The notes: generated from the sequence alone by a model not told the origin. A stretch of 47,989 nucleotides of DNA from Streptomyces sp. NBC_01142 (GCF_026341125.1 NZ_JAPEOR010000009.1:1-47989); one strand, 5' to 3'; shown: positions 1 to 8,190, counted from the first letter of the stretch. Program-made: numbers and translations.

Positions 1-50
1 TCAAGGTAGGTGACGTACTCACGGGCTGCGTCACCCAAAGCGGACGCTAG

Positions 51-100
51 ATGCAGATTCACTGAGACGTATCACCGCGACGTGCAGATTCGCTGAGACG
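51..100. repeat. Direct repeat TGCAGATTCRCTGAGACG, two copies
   Basis: Two near-identical 18-bp copies, at 52-69 and 83-100, are spaced 31 bp apart. A partial third copy (CTTCGTTGAGAC) lies at about 140-151. This is the leftmost of four repeat families in the first 830 bp and may be part of a replication or control region. Confidence 0.6.
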
Positions 101-172
101 AAGTTGATTTGGTGCAACTTAGATGAGATCCACGTCAGCTTCGTTGAGACAGGTCAGCCGGGCGGGCGCGGG

Positions 173-300
173 GTGACGCACTCGGTGACGGGGGTGACGG
201 GCGGGTGACGCACTCGGTGACGCACTCTGCAACCACCGCACACCATCTGACCTGCGGCTTTGATCCACCCGTGAGGGCAGGTGACGCGGGTGACGCACTT
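173..300 (+). repeat. GTGACGCACTC iteron cluster, forward orientation
   Basis: GTGACGCACT(C/T) occurs at 173, 205, 217 and 290. Shorter GTGACG copies lie at 185, 194 and 281, and a variant GTGACGTACTC lies at 10. Clustered short iterons like these are typical of plasmid replication origins or of operators for an initiator protein. Confidence 0.7.
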
Positions 301-361
301 TCCGGGTATCTCTCTACACCCTTTTTCGTCCCTATTTTCTCTCACAGAGAGATAGGAGAAA
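301..361. other. AT-richer stretch between oppositely oriented iterons
   Basis: This roughly 60-bp stretch contains T-rich and A-rich runs and a CTCTCT...AGAGAG inverted repeat. It is clearly poorer in GC than its surroundings. It sits between forward GTGACGCACT iterons on the left and inverted copies on the right, as a DNA-unwinding element would. The role is inferred. Confidence 0.4.
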
Positions 362-490
362 AGTGCGTCACCCGTGTCACCTCTCGCGGATGAGTGAAGG
401 AAAGCGCAGGTCAGGGCAGGTTCGCAGGGTCGGAAGTGCGTCACCCGTTGCGTCACCCGTTGCGTCACCTTCCCCGGAGTGCGTCACCAC
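362..490 (-). repeat. GTGACGCACT iteron cluster, inverted orientation
   Basis: AGTGCGTCAC, the complement of the left-hand iteron, occurs at 362, 435 and 479, and TGCGTCAC cores lie at about 450 and 461. Together with 173-300 this gives two inward-facing iteron blocks around the AT-richer stretch. Confidence 0.7.
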
Positions 491-493
491 TGT

Positions 494-692
494 GGTTCGG
501 GGTAGCTGGCGGATGTTCACGTTGTTGGCGGATCCGCTTGCGACGATCACGGGAGCTGCGCCCTTGCCCGTGCACCCGGCCGATCGGGCCGCAGAATCGC
601 CAACTACCGCGAACAGCTCCCGCCAACTGCGATGAACAGAAACGCTGTGACCTGCGAGGTAGCTCCACCTCATCCGCCAAATACCGCGAACG
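494..692. repeat. 18-bp iterons CGCCAACTACCGCGAACA, two inverted and three direct
   Basis: Degenerate copies of CGCCAACTACCGCGAACA lie at 598-615, 621-638 and 675-692 on the plus strand. Two lie on the complementary strand at 494-511 and 514-530. The sequence is unrelated to the GTGACGCACT family, so a second DNA-binding protein may act here. I see no convincing gene between 1 and 1000. Confidence 0.6.
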
Positions 693-777
693 GTCACACC
701 ACCGCCCGCAGCGGCGAGGGAGCGCCCCGGGCCGGGTTCTCCCCCGCTGACCTGTGACACCGATGATTGATCCATCG

Positions 778-826
778 CCACCGAAGTTTGACCAGCGGTC
801 GGTTCCTGCCAGCGAAGTTTGACTGG
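778..826 (+). repeat. Direct repeat CCANCGAAGTTTGAC, two copies
   Basis: CGAAGTTTGAC occurs at 782-792 and 813-823. The copies are 31 bp apart, about three helical turns, and share flanking bases. They lie upstream of the gene starting at 1003 and could be a paired operator. Confidence 0.5.
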
Positions 827-1002
827 TGGGGCTGCTGCCGGTCTGGGGGAACCGGCACAGGCGTATGGCGATGCCGCGTTATCGGCCTTCCAGCTGGACT
901 TTCTCGACGCGGGCGAGCGGCTTCGCCCACTCCGGCGACACCAGCCCCGGATCCCGGCGCGGCGTGCCGGGGGCGGCAAAGCGGCCTCCTAGCCTGCGCG
1001 GT

Positions 1003-1275
1003 ATGACGGACACCTTCGAGCACGCTCCCCGAGTGTGGACCGCAGGACGACTGCGGGACGCGCTCAGCAGCGTGCCAGACGACGCGCCGATCAGCATCGG
1101 CGTCGCGGACGGCCCCGGAGACTTCAACGGGTACAGCGAGTACGCGCTCGTGAACTTCGAGGCGGTGGAGCCCGAGCGGCCCGCCAGTCCCGGGACGCAG
1201 CCGCAGGGGACCGATGTGGAGTACATGCTGATGGCGGACTACCGGGCGGGCCGGTACCACCACGACGAAGACTGA
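1003..1275 (+). CDS. DUF6225-like small protein
   Basis: A 90-residue acidic protein of unknown function. It begins MTDTFEHAPRVWTAGRLRDA, followed by a PDDAPI..GVADGPGDFNGY segment. From memory this pattern belongs to the DUF6225 family, which is common on Streptomyces plasmids; the family name should be confirmed by a profile search. The ATG at 1003 gives a start matching that family. It is the first gene to the right of the repeat region and reads away from it. No catalytic motif or membrane segment is visible. Confidence 0.6.
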   Translation: MTDTFEHAPRVWTAGRLRDALSSVPDDAPISIGVADGPGDFNGYSEYALVNFEAVEPERPASPGTQPQGTDVEYMLMADYRAGRYHHDED

Positions 1276-1543
1276 TCCGGCTGAGGACCTGTGTGCCCCC
1301 CCGGTTCGCCCGTCGGTTCGCCGGTCGGCTCCGTGGGATCGGCCGTCGTGGACGCCCGCCCTCCAGAACCTCGTGCTTGATACGGCCGAGCGCGCGCTCC
1401 GTGATGCGGTAGGTGAGGTGGGGCAGGACGTACCGATCCGCCTCGCCTCTCGTCTCGGCAACCTCGGCGGCTCTGCCGAGCAGGCCGACCGCATCTTCGA
1501 GATAGCCGGCGTCCTCGATCCACGAGGGATCACCGGGCAGCAA
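1239..1543 (-). pseudogene. Probable gene fragment, unknown function
   Basis: The reading frame starting at about 1543 (TTG) encodes a protein-like segment, WIEDAGYLEDAVGLLGRAAE, followed by a helical stretch with TYRITERALGRIKHEVLEGG. After about 70 residues the composition turns to low-complexity Arg/Pro and runs into the convergent DUF6225-like gene. No good start or ribosome site is present, and an in-frame stop lies just upstream. I read it as a decayed or truncated gene, but a short real gene is possible. Confidence 0.3.
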
Positions 1544-1830
1544 ACACGCGGTCAGGCTGCTGTCGCTTCGTCACGTCGGCAGCATGCCCACCCGCAGCAG
1601 AACATACCGGGCGCCAGCCCTCACCCTTCCTGGCGGACCTCGCCGCCGCGGCGCAGGACACGGGTAGCCGTCCCTCGGCGGGCGCGCGCCGGTGCCGAGC
1701 CGCGGGACATGGTGGGCCGGAGACTAGACGTCCCGAGGTCGGGGTTGTTCATGCTTCCTGCGGTCCTTCGTTCTCGGTGAGCGCCCCAACTGCTGGTCCT
1801 GTCCGTCCTTCCGTGTCCTGTCGCAGCCAT

Positions 1831-1866
1831 GCTGGGGTCCCGCGCCGTGGTGCGCGGGACCCCAGC
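1831..1866 (-). terminator. Terminator after the ATPase gene
   Basis: A perfect 15-bp stem (GCTGGGGTCCCGCGC, 1831-1845, pairing with 1852-1866) with a 6-nt loop lies 7 bp past the stop codon of the minus-strand ATPase gene. There is no clear U-tract, as is usual in Streptomyces. Confidence 0.75.
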
Positions 1867-1872
1867 AGCGAG

Positions 1873-3498
1873 TCAGCCGTTCGTCGTGCCCGGCACGGTG
1901 GAGATCCGCAGGGGGCGGCCGCTCTTGGTGCGCGGCAGCTTGCGGACGTCGACCCCGCGGCGGCGCAGCGCGGGGGCTGCGCGCTGCAGGCGGGCGGACA
2001 GGACGGCCGGGGTCCGAGGCCAGTCCTTCTCCTTGTCGGTGTTGGGCGGTACCTGAAGCTCGGCGAGGAGTTGGGCCGCCTGGCCTTCCCATGTCCAGGG
2101 TGAGAGTCGGCTGGTGGCCCAGCGCAGGACGGAGGTGGCCACCGGGTCGCCCTCGATGACGTCGTCGACGAGGTCTTCCTGCGCGCCGGTGTAGGTGTCC
2201 AGGGTGTTCCAGCCGGTGACCTCGTCCAGTGCCCAGAGCATCTCGGCCCAGTCGGCCATGCGCGGGCGCTCGGTGAGCTTGTCGGATGCCTCCGGGAGCT
2301 TGGCCCACACCAAGGCGGCCAGATCGAGCAGCCCTCCGAGGATCTCGGGGTGGGAGTGGTTGTACGCCTCCCACAGGCGGCGTTCGGTGCGCCGGTTCTT
2401 TCCGGTGATGGGTTCGAGTTGGATGGGCAGCATCCTCTCGGCCAAGTCGCCCTGCAGGACGCCGATTTCGATGCTGGTCAGCAACACCGGACGCTGGTAG
2501 ATCAGGATCACCACGTCGTCGTCGGAGTACAGCTCTCGCTTGGTCAGGGCGTCTCCGGTGACCGTGCGCGAGAGGAAGTCGCTGAGCCAGCCAGGCATGC
2601 CCGAGAGATTGTCCAGCGCCAGACACCACCCGGCCGCTGTGGTCACCGCGAGGTCGTCCTCGCTCTTGGGCACGGACCGCAGGTGGGCCTTGGTGCCGTC
2701 GACCAGGCGCACCATCATCCGGCACAGGGTCGACTTGCCGGTGCCCTGCTCACCCAGGATCCCGGCGAGCGGGCGCGGCATGTCCGGGCGCAGCGCGGCC
2801 AGGCACCAGGCGACGACCATCGGGTAAGAGCCGGCGCTCACTGGCAGGATCTGGCGCAGCAGTTCGACCCCGTGCTGCCAGCCGGCGGAGGACCGTTCGG
2901 GCACGGGCAGCTCGTGCACCAGACGGCTGCGCCGCCACAGCGGGCCCTCGCCGTGCTGGGGAACGAGCACCGCCCAGCTGCCGCGTTCGATGCACACCGA
3001 GAGCCCGTCGCTGCGCCCCAGGTCGAGCCAGGTCGTCCACCGGTCCACCTGGTCACCGGCGACCCGCAGGTGCACGTCCTGGCTCTCGCTGTCCATCGCC
3101 ATCGCTTCCAGCGCGGCGATCGCGTCGGCGAGCGCCGCCTGGGACGGGGTGCGTCCGGTGCTGACGACGTACTCGCGGATCAGGCACTGGCGCAGGGACC
3201 CGGTGCCCCCGCCGCCGCCTTTGGAACGGATGGGCCGGGCGATGGGGCCGCCGCCGATCTGTACCGCGTAGATGGTCTGGTCGCTGCGCACGAAGCGGTA
3301 GCCGGTGTCGCCGATTGCCCGCAGGATGTCGGCCTGTCGCGGGCGGCCGCTGTCGCTTTCGCGTTCCTCTCTCTGCGGCAGGTGCGCGGTCAGCGCGGCC
3401 GCGGTCTGGGCGGCGCTGGGGTAGGCGGCGGGCTGGGGACGTTCCTCGCGTTGAGGGCTGGGGGCGGGCACGGTGCGCTGGGTGGTGATCTCGCTCAC
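1873..3498 (-). CDS. P-loop ATPase partner of the primase (putative replicative helicase-like)
   Basis: A 541-residue protein. A Walker A loop, GEQGTGKST, lies at about residues 249-257, and a Walker B-like hydrophobic strand ending in Asp (CLALDN) follows about 40 residues later. A PLAGILGEQGTGKST context next to a primase resembles the ATPase/helicase half of plasmid and phage primase-helicase systems. The first 60 residues are Pro/Gln/Glu-rich and probably disordered. The GTG start at 3498 overlaps the upstream primase stop (GTGA), so the two are almost certainly translated together. A strong terminator follows. Whether it is a true helicase cannot be read from sequence alone. Confidence 0.75.
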   Translation of the reverse strand: MSEITTQRTVPAPSPQREERPQPAAYPSAAQTAAALTAHLPQREERESDSGRPRQADILRAIGDTGYRFVRSDQTIYAVQIGGGPIARPIRSKGGGGGTGSLRQCLIREYVVSTGRTPSQAALADAIAALEAMAMDSESQDVHLRVAGDQVDRWTTWLDLGRSDGLSVCIERGSWAVLVPQHGEGPLWRRSRLVHELPVPERSSAGWQHGVELLRQILPVSAGSYPMVVAWCLAALRPDMPRPLAGILGEQGTGKSTLCRMMVRLVDGTKAHLRSVPKSEDDLAVTTAAGWCLALDNLSGMPGWLSDFLSRTVTGDALTKRELYSDDDVVILIYQRPVLLTSIEIGVLQGDLAERMLPIQLEPITGKNRRTERRLWEAYNHSHPEILGGLLDLAALVWAKLPEASDKLTERPRMADWAEMLWALDEVTGWNTLDTYTGAQEDLVDDVIEGDPVATSVLRWATSRLSPWTWEGQAAQLLAELQVPPNTDKEKDWPRTPAVLSARLQRAAPALRRRGVDVRKLPRTKSGRPLRISTVPGTTNG

Positions 3499-4577
3499 GT
3501 CGGGGCCCCGATCCGTCGCGGCACCCGGGAGCCGGCTTCGAGAGCCCGGCGAATCGTGGACTGGGCTTTGGCCTCGTGCGGGTCGACACCGGCGGACTGG
3601 GCCGCCTCGGTGAGGGCCTGGTGCACGTCGTCGCGGTCCACCAGTCCGGCCCCGACCAGCTGCCCGAGGCTGAACGCGCTCTGGTTGAGCTGGTCGTTGC
3701 GGCCACTGCGGCATGCGGCGACGGCTTCGAGTTCCTCTCGTACGGCGGTGGCGACGTAGCCGCGTCCGGCCGCAAAGTCCGGGAGGTTCAGGCGGGCGAG
3801 CGGCCGGCGCAGGGGGGTGCGGCGCTTGAGCCCGGCCCGCGCGAGGTCGTTGGCGAGCCAGCGCGGCAGTGGCGCGGGCTTGCGGCAGGGCCCCTCGGGC
3901 ACATAGAGGCCGCCGCGGGTGCAGGTGCCGGGGGCGACCGCGTAGGAGCGGTCGGCGCGGATGTCGACCTGCCAGCCCAGGCGCCCGCGGCTGTCCATGG
4001 ACCACTGGCTGCCGTCCTCGACGGCGTACCACAGGTGAAGGCCGCCGGAGGGGGTGCGGACGCTGAACGTCTCGGGCGACTCGGTGAGCCGCGGCGCGCG
4101 GCGCAGCGAGCACAACAGGTCGAGCACGGCGAGCCCGGAGCTGATCGTGGAGGGGTCGAGGTCGTCGGGCAGGGCAAGGCCCGGCAGGATCTTCTCCGGC
4201 TCAGGCGGCGTCGACTGGTGCAGGTCGAGATCGAGGATCAGCAGGTTGGAGGGGCCGGCGGCGACGCCGATCCCGTACTCCGGGTTCTCACTCCACCACT
4301 GGTCGATCAGGGCCAGGTCGGTGGTGGCGGCCCGCACGCCGTGGCAGTGGCGGCCCGCTTCGATACACCGGCACTCCTCGGCCTTGTGCTGGATGTAGAG
4401 GGGGTTGGGCTGCTTGTCGATGGTCTCGCGGCAGCGCGCGCAGTTCGCCGGCGGGATCTTCAAGCCCGGGGCGAGCGGGTGGACGTACCAGCCCTGCTCG
4501 GCGCACCAGCGGGCGATGTGGCGGGGAGAGGCGCGGCCGGGGCTCCCGGGGTGGGGGGATTCGGTTCTGGCCAGCAC
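3495..4577 (-). CDS. Bifunctional DNA primase/polymerase (Prim-Pol)
   Basis: A 360-residue archaeo-eukaryotic-type primase-polymerase. Visible family features are an N-terminal GWYVHPLAPGLKIPP block (about residues 29-43), a CARC pair and further Cys/His residues that probably bind zinc (about 46-78), the GIGVAAGPSNLLILDLD strand with its DLD metal-binding acidic pair (about 102-118), TPSGGLHLWY (about 175-184) and a DIRADRSYAVAPGT block (about 205-218). The GTG start at 4577 is chosen because an AAAGGA ribosome site lies just upstream. The C-terminal third is helical. With the coupled ATPase and the nearby iterons it is likely to be the replication protein of the element. Confidence 0.85.
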   Translation of the reverse strand: MLARTESPHPGSPGRASPRHIARWCAEQGWYVHPLAPGLKIPPANCARCRETIDKQPNPLYIQHKAEECRCIEAGRHCHGVRAATTDLALIDQWWSENPEYGIGVAAGPSNLLILDLDLHQSTPPEPEKILPGLALPDDLDPSTISSGLAVLDLLCSLRRAPRLTESPETFSVRTPSGGLHLWYAVEDGSQWSMDSRGRLGWQVDIRADRSYAVAPGTCTRGGLYVPEGPCRKPAPLPRWLANDLARAGLKRRTPLRRPLARLNLPDFAAGRGYVATAVREELEAVAACRSGRNDQLNQSAFSLGQLVGAGLVDRDDVHQALTEAAQSAGVDPHEAKAQSTIRRALEAGSRVPRRIGAPT

Positions 4578-4780
4578 AGAGTCCTTTTTCCGCCGTGTTG
4601 CGTGCGGCTCCACCCTCTCGCCCCGTACGCCGACATCCCATGGGCGACGCCTCCCCAGTACAGTGGAGGACGCGCCCGGGGCGACCCGGGCCGGGGTGAT
4701 GCAGGCGGAGCGCGGCATCACAGCTTGTTCGGGAAGGGCCCGCGGCACCTTTAGCGAGGGAGAGCGCGAGACCTTCTTGT

Positions 4781-4804
4781 GGCCCGGGACTACGGTCCCG
4801 GGCC
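4781..4804 (-). terminator. Terminator after the HTH gene
   Basis: A perfect 10-bp stem (GGCCCGGGAC, TACG loop, GTCCCGGGCC) begins 9 bp past the stop of the minus-strand HTH gene. It separates that gene from the primase operon. Confidence 0.7.
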
Positions 4805-4813
4805 GCTTCCATG

Positions 4814-5179
4814 TCACGCCGCGACCGGGGTCTTGGACCTGGTGGTCGCGGTCAGGCCCTTGGGAGCGCGCAGCTGCACGATCCGCGTGGGGGGCAGGGC
4901 GGCGAGAACGTCAGCAGTCCGCCGGGAGAACATCAGGGATGCCTCGATGCGCCAGTGCCTGGCCAGTCGCCCGAGTTCGGCCACCGACCACGGAGTGACC
5001 CCGCGCTGGCGGCGGCCGACCACGGCGACCGACAGGTCCAGGACCGTGCCGATGTCGGTGAAGGTCTCATCCGTCACTGCAAGAACTGCCTTGATGTTGT
5101 CGCGGACCCAGTCCTCGAGTTCCTCGACTGTGGGTGGCTCGTGGGGCGCATCCTCGACCGGATGCGTGTCCTCGGGCAT
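4814..5179 (-). CDS. Small helix-turn-helix DNA-binding regulator
   Basis: A 121-residue protein with an acidic N-terminus. Its central helical segment, TFTDIGTVLDLSVAVVGRRQ, followed by GVTPWSVAELGRLARHWRI, has the spacing of an XRE-like helix-turn-helix. The ATG at 5179 is favoured because GGGAGGGG lies immediately upstream. A perfect inverted repeat, CGCTATAC-N5-GTATAGCG, is centred about 45 bp before the start, in the promoter region, and suggests autoregulation. It is transcribed toward the primase-ATPase pair but is separated from it by a terminator. It may control copy number or transfer; that is inference. Confidence 0.6.
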   Translation of the reverse strand: MPEDTHPVEDAPHEPPTVEELEDWVRDNIKAVLAVTDETFTDIGTVLDLSVAVVGRRQRGVTPWSVAELGRLARHWRIEASLMFSRRTADVLAALPPTRIVQLRAPKGLTATTRSKTPVAA

Positions 5180-5213
5180 GACCCCTCCCGGCGGTAGCCT
5201 CAAAACGTTCTGT

Positions 5214-5234
5214 CGCTATACCTCTCGTATAGCG
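5214..5234 (-). promoter_or_regulatory. Inverted-repeat operator upstream of the HTH gene
   Basis: CGCTATAC (5214-5221), spacer CTCTC, GTATAGCG (5227-5234): a perfect 8-bp dyad. Its AT-rich arms stand out in GC-rich DNA and would overlap a -10 element (TATACG or TATAGC) for the gene starting at 5179. Confidence 0.6.
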
Positions 5235-5387
5235 TGGCTGACCATACATCACAGAAAGCTACTTTTTACGTACCGCACCCCTGCGCGTGTGACCTGGGCA
5301 TTCGCCCCGTCCGCCGCTGGTTGAGCGGCGCTCTCCGCCGCTGACGGGCCGCAGGGGGATCGACCATCTGCGCCACCGCGCGACCGG

Positions 5388-5681
5388 TCAGCTCGCGCGC
5401 GGCTGTTCCTGCTCGCGACGGGCGCTTTCCAGGACCTGCCGCCAGGAGGCGACGTTGGGTCTGCGGCGCAGCAGAGCCCGGCGCTCGCGCTCGGTCATCC
5501 CGCCCCACACCCCGAACTCGACCCCGTTGTCGAGGGCTTCGATCAGGCACTCGGTACGCACCAGGCACCTGGTGCAGACAGCCTTGGCCCGGTTCTGCTG
5601 TGTGCTGTCCGCGAACAGTACGTCCGGGTCGGCGCTCCGACAGGCCGCGTCCTCGCTCCAGTGGTCCCTCGTACTCGTCAT
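5388..5681 (-). CDS. WhiB-family iron-sulfur transcription factor
   Basis: A 97-residue WhiB-like protein. The four cluster-binding cysteines are at residues 14, 36, 39 and 45 (C-x21-C-x2-C-x5-C). They are followed by the signature turn GVWGGMTERERR and a basic C-terminal tail. These proteins bind a [4Fe-4S] cluster and act with the principal sigma factor. The ATG at 5681 has GGGAGGGG upstream. Plasmid and phage WhiB proteins often tune host or element gene expression. The 387-bp space to the divergent gene at 6069 should hold both promoters; I see no clear dyad in it. Confidence 0.9.
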   Translation of the reverse strand: MTSTRDHWSEDAACRSADPDVLFADSTQQNRAKAVCTRCLVRTECLIEALDNGVEFGVWGGMTERERRALLRRRPNVASWRQVLESARREQEQPRAS

Positions 5682-6068
5682 CTTGTCCCCTCCCCCGTCG
5701 GGGCTCGTCTCCGTCACGAGCCTATGCCGCTGGCTGGGGGTCAAACTCCCTGGCACCGCAGGGACAGGGTGGTTGTGCCGTGGTGTCGTCGTGGTTGGTG
5801 CCGATCGCCCGGAGCAGTCGCTGCAGAACTCCCCTCGGTCCTCCCGGAGGCCAAGTGTGCCTTGACCTGCCAGCAACGCGGGCTCGCTGGGACGGGGCCG
5901 TTGGGCAACTATCCGAGGAGATCGGCCTCCTGCTACCGCGCCGACGCCCGGCAAACATCACGAAGACTGTGCACCCGCAGGAGTGCAGATCGCACAGGAA
6001 GGCAACCAGTGCCTCTCAGGGTGCGTAGCATCCGGCAGCAACACCAGGTACGAGGAGAGTGAGTTGCT

Positions 6069-6752
6069 GTGGCAGAGTCGTCGGACAACACCCCCATCCA
6101 GAGCAGGTACGCGGAACAGTATGCCGCCGACCTCAAGGCGAACCGCGAGGAGCAGGCGAAGCTGCAGGGGCGTCTGGAGCAACTCCACGCGGAAGAGGCC
6201 TGGCTGTTGAAGCAGCAGCAGAACGCACCTGCCGCCGAGGAGGCCGGTGCACCGGCCGAGGAGGCCGCGTCCCAGGCTGTCCCGCAGCCGCGGCAGGAAG
6301 CTACGAAGGCAACTGCCGCTCCTTCCGGTGCCAAGAAGCCGGCGCGCTCCAAGGCCTCCGGCAAGGTGGCGTCCGCGCCGAAGAAGAAGGCTGCCGCCAC
6401 CAAGGCAACGGCGAAGGCTCCCGTCGAGAAGGCGACCGAGAAGGTGGTCGAGGCCACCAAGACCGCTGAGCCTCCGCTGCACGAGCTCGTTCTGCGCGTC
6501 CTCCGTACTCATCCCGGACACCCCCACCTGGCCCGCGAGGTCCACACCGAACTGGTGGAGAAGCACGGCCGGCCAACCTCCATCCAGGTGGTGCGCAACA
6601 ACCTGGAGCGCCTCGTCAAGAAGGGGACCATCGAGAAGGAGAACAAGCAGAATTCGGCGATGTACACGGCCCCCGCGGACGCCGTCGTCACCTCGTCGAC
6701 GCCCGACCCGGCCGCCGACGAGGTGAGCGAGAAGGTTCCGGCGGACGCCTAG
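6069..6752 (+). CDS. Histone-like winged-helix DNA-binding protein
   Basis: A 227-residue protein in three parts. An N-terminal coiled coil (about residues 10-60) is rich in Glu, Gln and Leu. A Lys/Ala/Pro-rich histone-H1-like linker (about 60-140) contains repeated AKK/KKA motifs. A C-terminal winged-helix-like domain includes VLRVLRTHPGHPHLAREVH, SIQVVRNNLERLVKKG and a C-terminal Tyr. The start is GTG at 6069 with GAGGAG upstream. This design suggests a nucleoid-associated or architectural regulator. Its stop codon overlaps that of the convergent gene at 6749 by two bases. Confidence 0.65.
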   Translation: MAESSDNTPIQSRYAEQYAADLKANREEQAKLQGRLEQLHAEEAWLLKQQQNAPAAEEAGAPAEEAASQAVPQPRQEATKATAAPSGAKKPARSKASGKVASAPKKKAAATKATAKAPVEKATEKVVEATKTAEPPLHELVLRVLRTHPGHPHLAREVHTELVEKHGRPTSIQVVRNNLERLVKKGTIEKENKQNSAMYTAPADAVVTSSTPDPAADEVSEKVPADA

Positions 6753-7114
6753 TCGCTGCCGCGAGGACGCGCTGCCGGGCGTCCCGAGAGACGAAGATGC
6801 CTGGGTAGCAGCACGGCGCCGACCAGGAGTTGGAAGGCAGCCACCGCGTAGCCGAGCGGATAGTGCTGCTCCCCCAGGCCCCAGGCGAGGATGCCCGCAA
6901 CACATCCTGCCGCCATCCAGGCGACCGCCGCGCACGGGCGGCCGGCGGCCACCTGCGCCCTGCCGTAGACGGCGACGGCCCCCAGGCCCAGTGCCGCACC
7001 AGTGACAGCCAGCCACCCACGTGCATGCGGCACGGCGGCGGCGGCAAAGACACAGGCAGCCGCACCTGCCATCAGCGCTTTCCACGAAAGGGACGCGGCG
7101 GCGGGTTGGGTCAC
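6749..7114 (-). CDS. Small integral membrane protein
   Basis: A 121-residue hydrophobic protein. Four or so membrane segments are visible (for example LMAGAAACVFAAAAV, GWLAVTGAALGLGAVAVYG, AAVAWMAAGCVAGILAWGLG and YAVAAFQLLVGAVLL), and the tail is basic. The GTG at 7114 is chosen over earlier in-frame codons because GGAGGCACC precedes it. No family is recognised. Confidence 0.55.
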   Translation of the reverse strand: MTQPAAASLSWKALMAGAAACVFAAAAVPHARGWLAVTGAALGLGAVAVYGRAQVAAGRPCAAVAWMAAGCVAGILAWGLGEQHYPLGYAVAAFQLLVGAVLLPRHLRLSGRPAARPRGSD

Positions 7115-7374
7115 GGTGCCTCCAGGGGCGGTCACGGGCGCGTCGCGCCAAGCACGTGCCGGTGCGGCGCGCAATCACGATCCCATGGGCCCGGCGGCCC
7201 GAGCGCGGCACCATGACTGCAGCGTGCCCGTGCCCCCACTGATCAGGTCGACCTGACGCCGGGTCCGGTGCGCGGTGCCTGGACATGGGTGCATGCCGGT
7301 GCTGGTCGGTGGCGAGATCATTGCCGCGCGGGCCGCTACGCCGTCGGACTGGGACGGGGCCAGGTCTCTCAGCC

Positions 7375-8106
7375 CTACCGCCCGTGGGTGCGGGGTGTGC
7401 TCCCGGGGCCGGCCGTCGTGTGCACCGCCGGCGTCTGCGGTGGCGGTGTCGTACGGGACGTGGGCTGGTGCTGCGCCGCGGTGCTGAGGGTGCTCTCGTT
7501 CTGGTCTGCCCGTGTATGGCTGGCGTGGATGAGGGCGTCCAGCCGGGACAGCTGCTGGGGGGCTAACAGAGCGGGCGCGGGGCTGTCGTGTGCCATAGCT
7601 CGGCCATGGGCTACGAATGCTTCAGCGGCTGTGATGGTGCCTTGCGTATCGAGGATGTCCGCCACGGCAAGGATCACCGGCCAGTGGTCGTCTCGCAGCC
7701 GCTCGGCGTCGTTGCGCGCCATCAGCAGTAGGCTGCGGGGAAGGCCGTAGGCCGTGAGCTGCTCGAAGTCGTGCGTTGCTGCGGCTCTTGTCGCGGCGAG
7801 GCGGGCAGGCGTGTCCAGGTTCAGCTCGTGCAGCCATCGCTCCTGGGCGAGAAAGCCTCCGTGGAGGACAACGGCAATCCCGCGGGCTGAGGTAGAGCTC
7901 AGATCGGTGAATCCCCCGATAGAACGGCCGTCGGCAGTGGTGGTGTCGACGAGAGTGCTGCGGACAAGGGCAGCGTCCTCATCTGTCATGGCGGCCACGG
8001 CATGACCGGCTTCATGGATCGCGGTGTAACGGCGCCACAGTTCGTCGGAGAACCCGAGTGCTTCTCGTACCGTGCGGGCGGTGTGTGCGGGGGGCGGGTC
8101 AGCCAT
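7375..8106 (-). CDS. Stand-alone M41-like zinc metalloprotease
   Basis: A 243-residue protein with a zinc-protease motif HEAGHAVAAM at residues 31-40. A THDFEQLTAYGL segment lies about 85 residues later and resembles the region of FtsH (peptidase M41) that carries the third zinc ligand, Asp. No AAA ATPase domain or membrane segment is present, so this would be an isolated peptidase domain. The last 50 residues are Pro/Thr/Gln-rich. The start at 8106 lacks a clear ribosome site. The substrate is unknown; the match to M41 is from motifs only. Confidence 0.6.
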   Translation of the reverse strand: MADPPPAHTARTVREALGFSDELWRRYTAIHEAGHAVAAMTDEDAALVRSTLVDTTTADGRSIGGFTDLSSTSARGIAVVLHGGFLAQERWLHELNLDTPARLAATRAAATHDFEQLTAYGLPRSLLLMARNDAERLRDDHWPVILAVADILDTQGTITAAEAFVAHGRAMAHDSPAPALLAPQQLSRLDALIHASHTRADQNESTLSTAAQHQPTSRTTPPPQTPAVHTTAGPGSTPRTHGR

Positions 8107-8190
8107 GCGGCCCGAGCTGGCGCCTGCTGCAGTAGGTACTGGACAGGACGTGCAGGCGGTCGGTGTCGGTCACGGCGGGCCCCCTCGTCA

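Noticed and set aside
173..692. Possible CRISPR array
   Set aside because: The repeats are about 10-18 bp, irregularly spaced and in both orientations, without uniform spacers or cas genes; they fit iterons.
5266..5568. Open frame overlapping the WhiB gene
   Set aside because: It is a shadow of the WhiB coding sequence; the WhiB frame has the four cysteines and the GVWGG turn.
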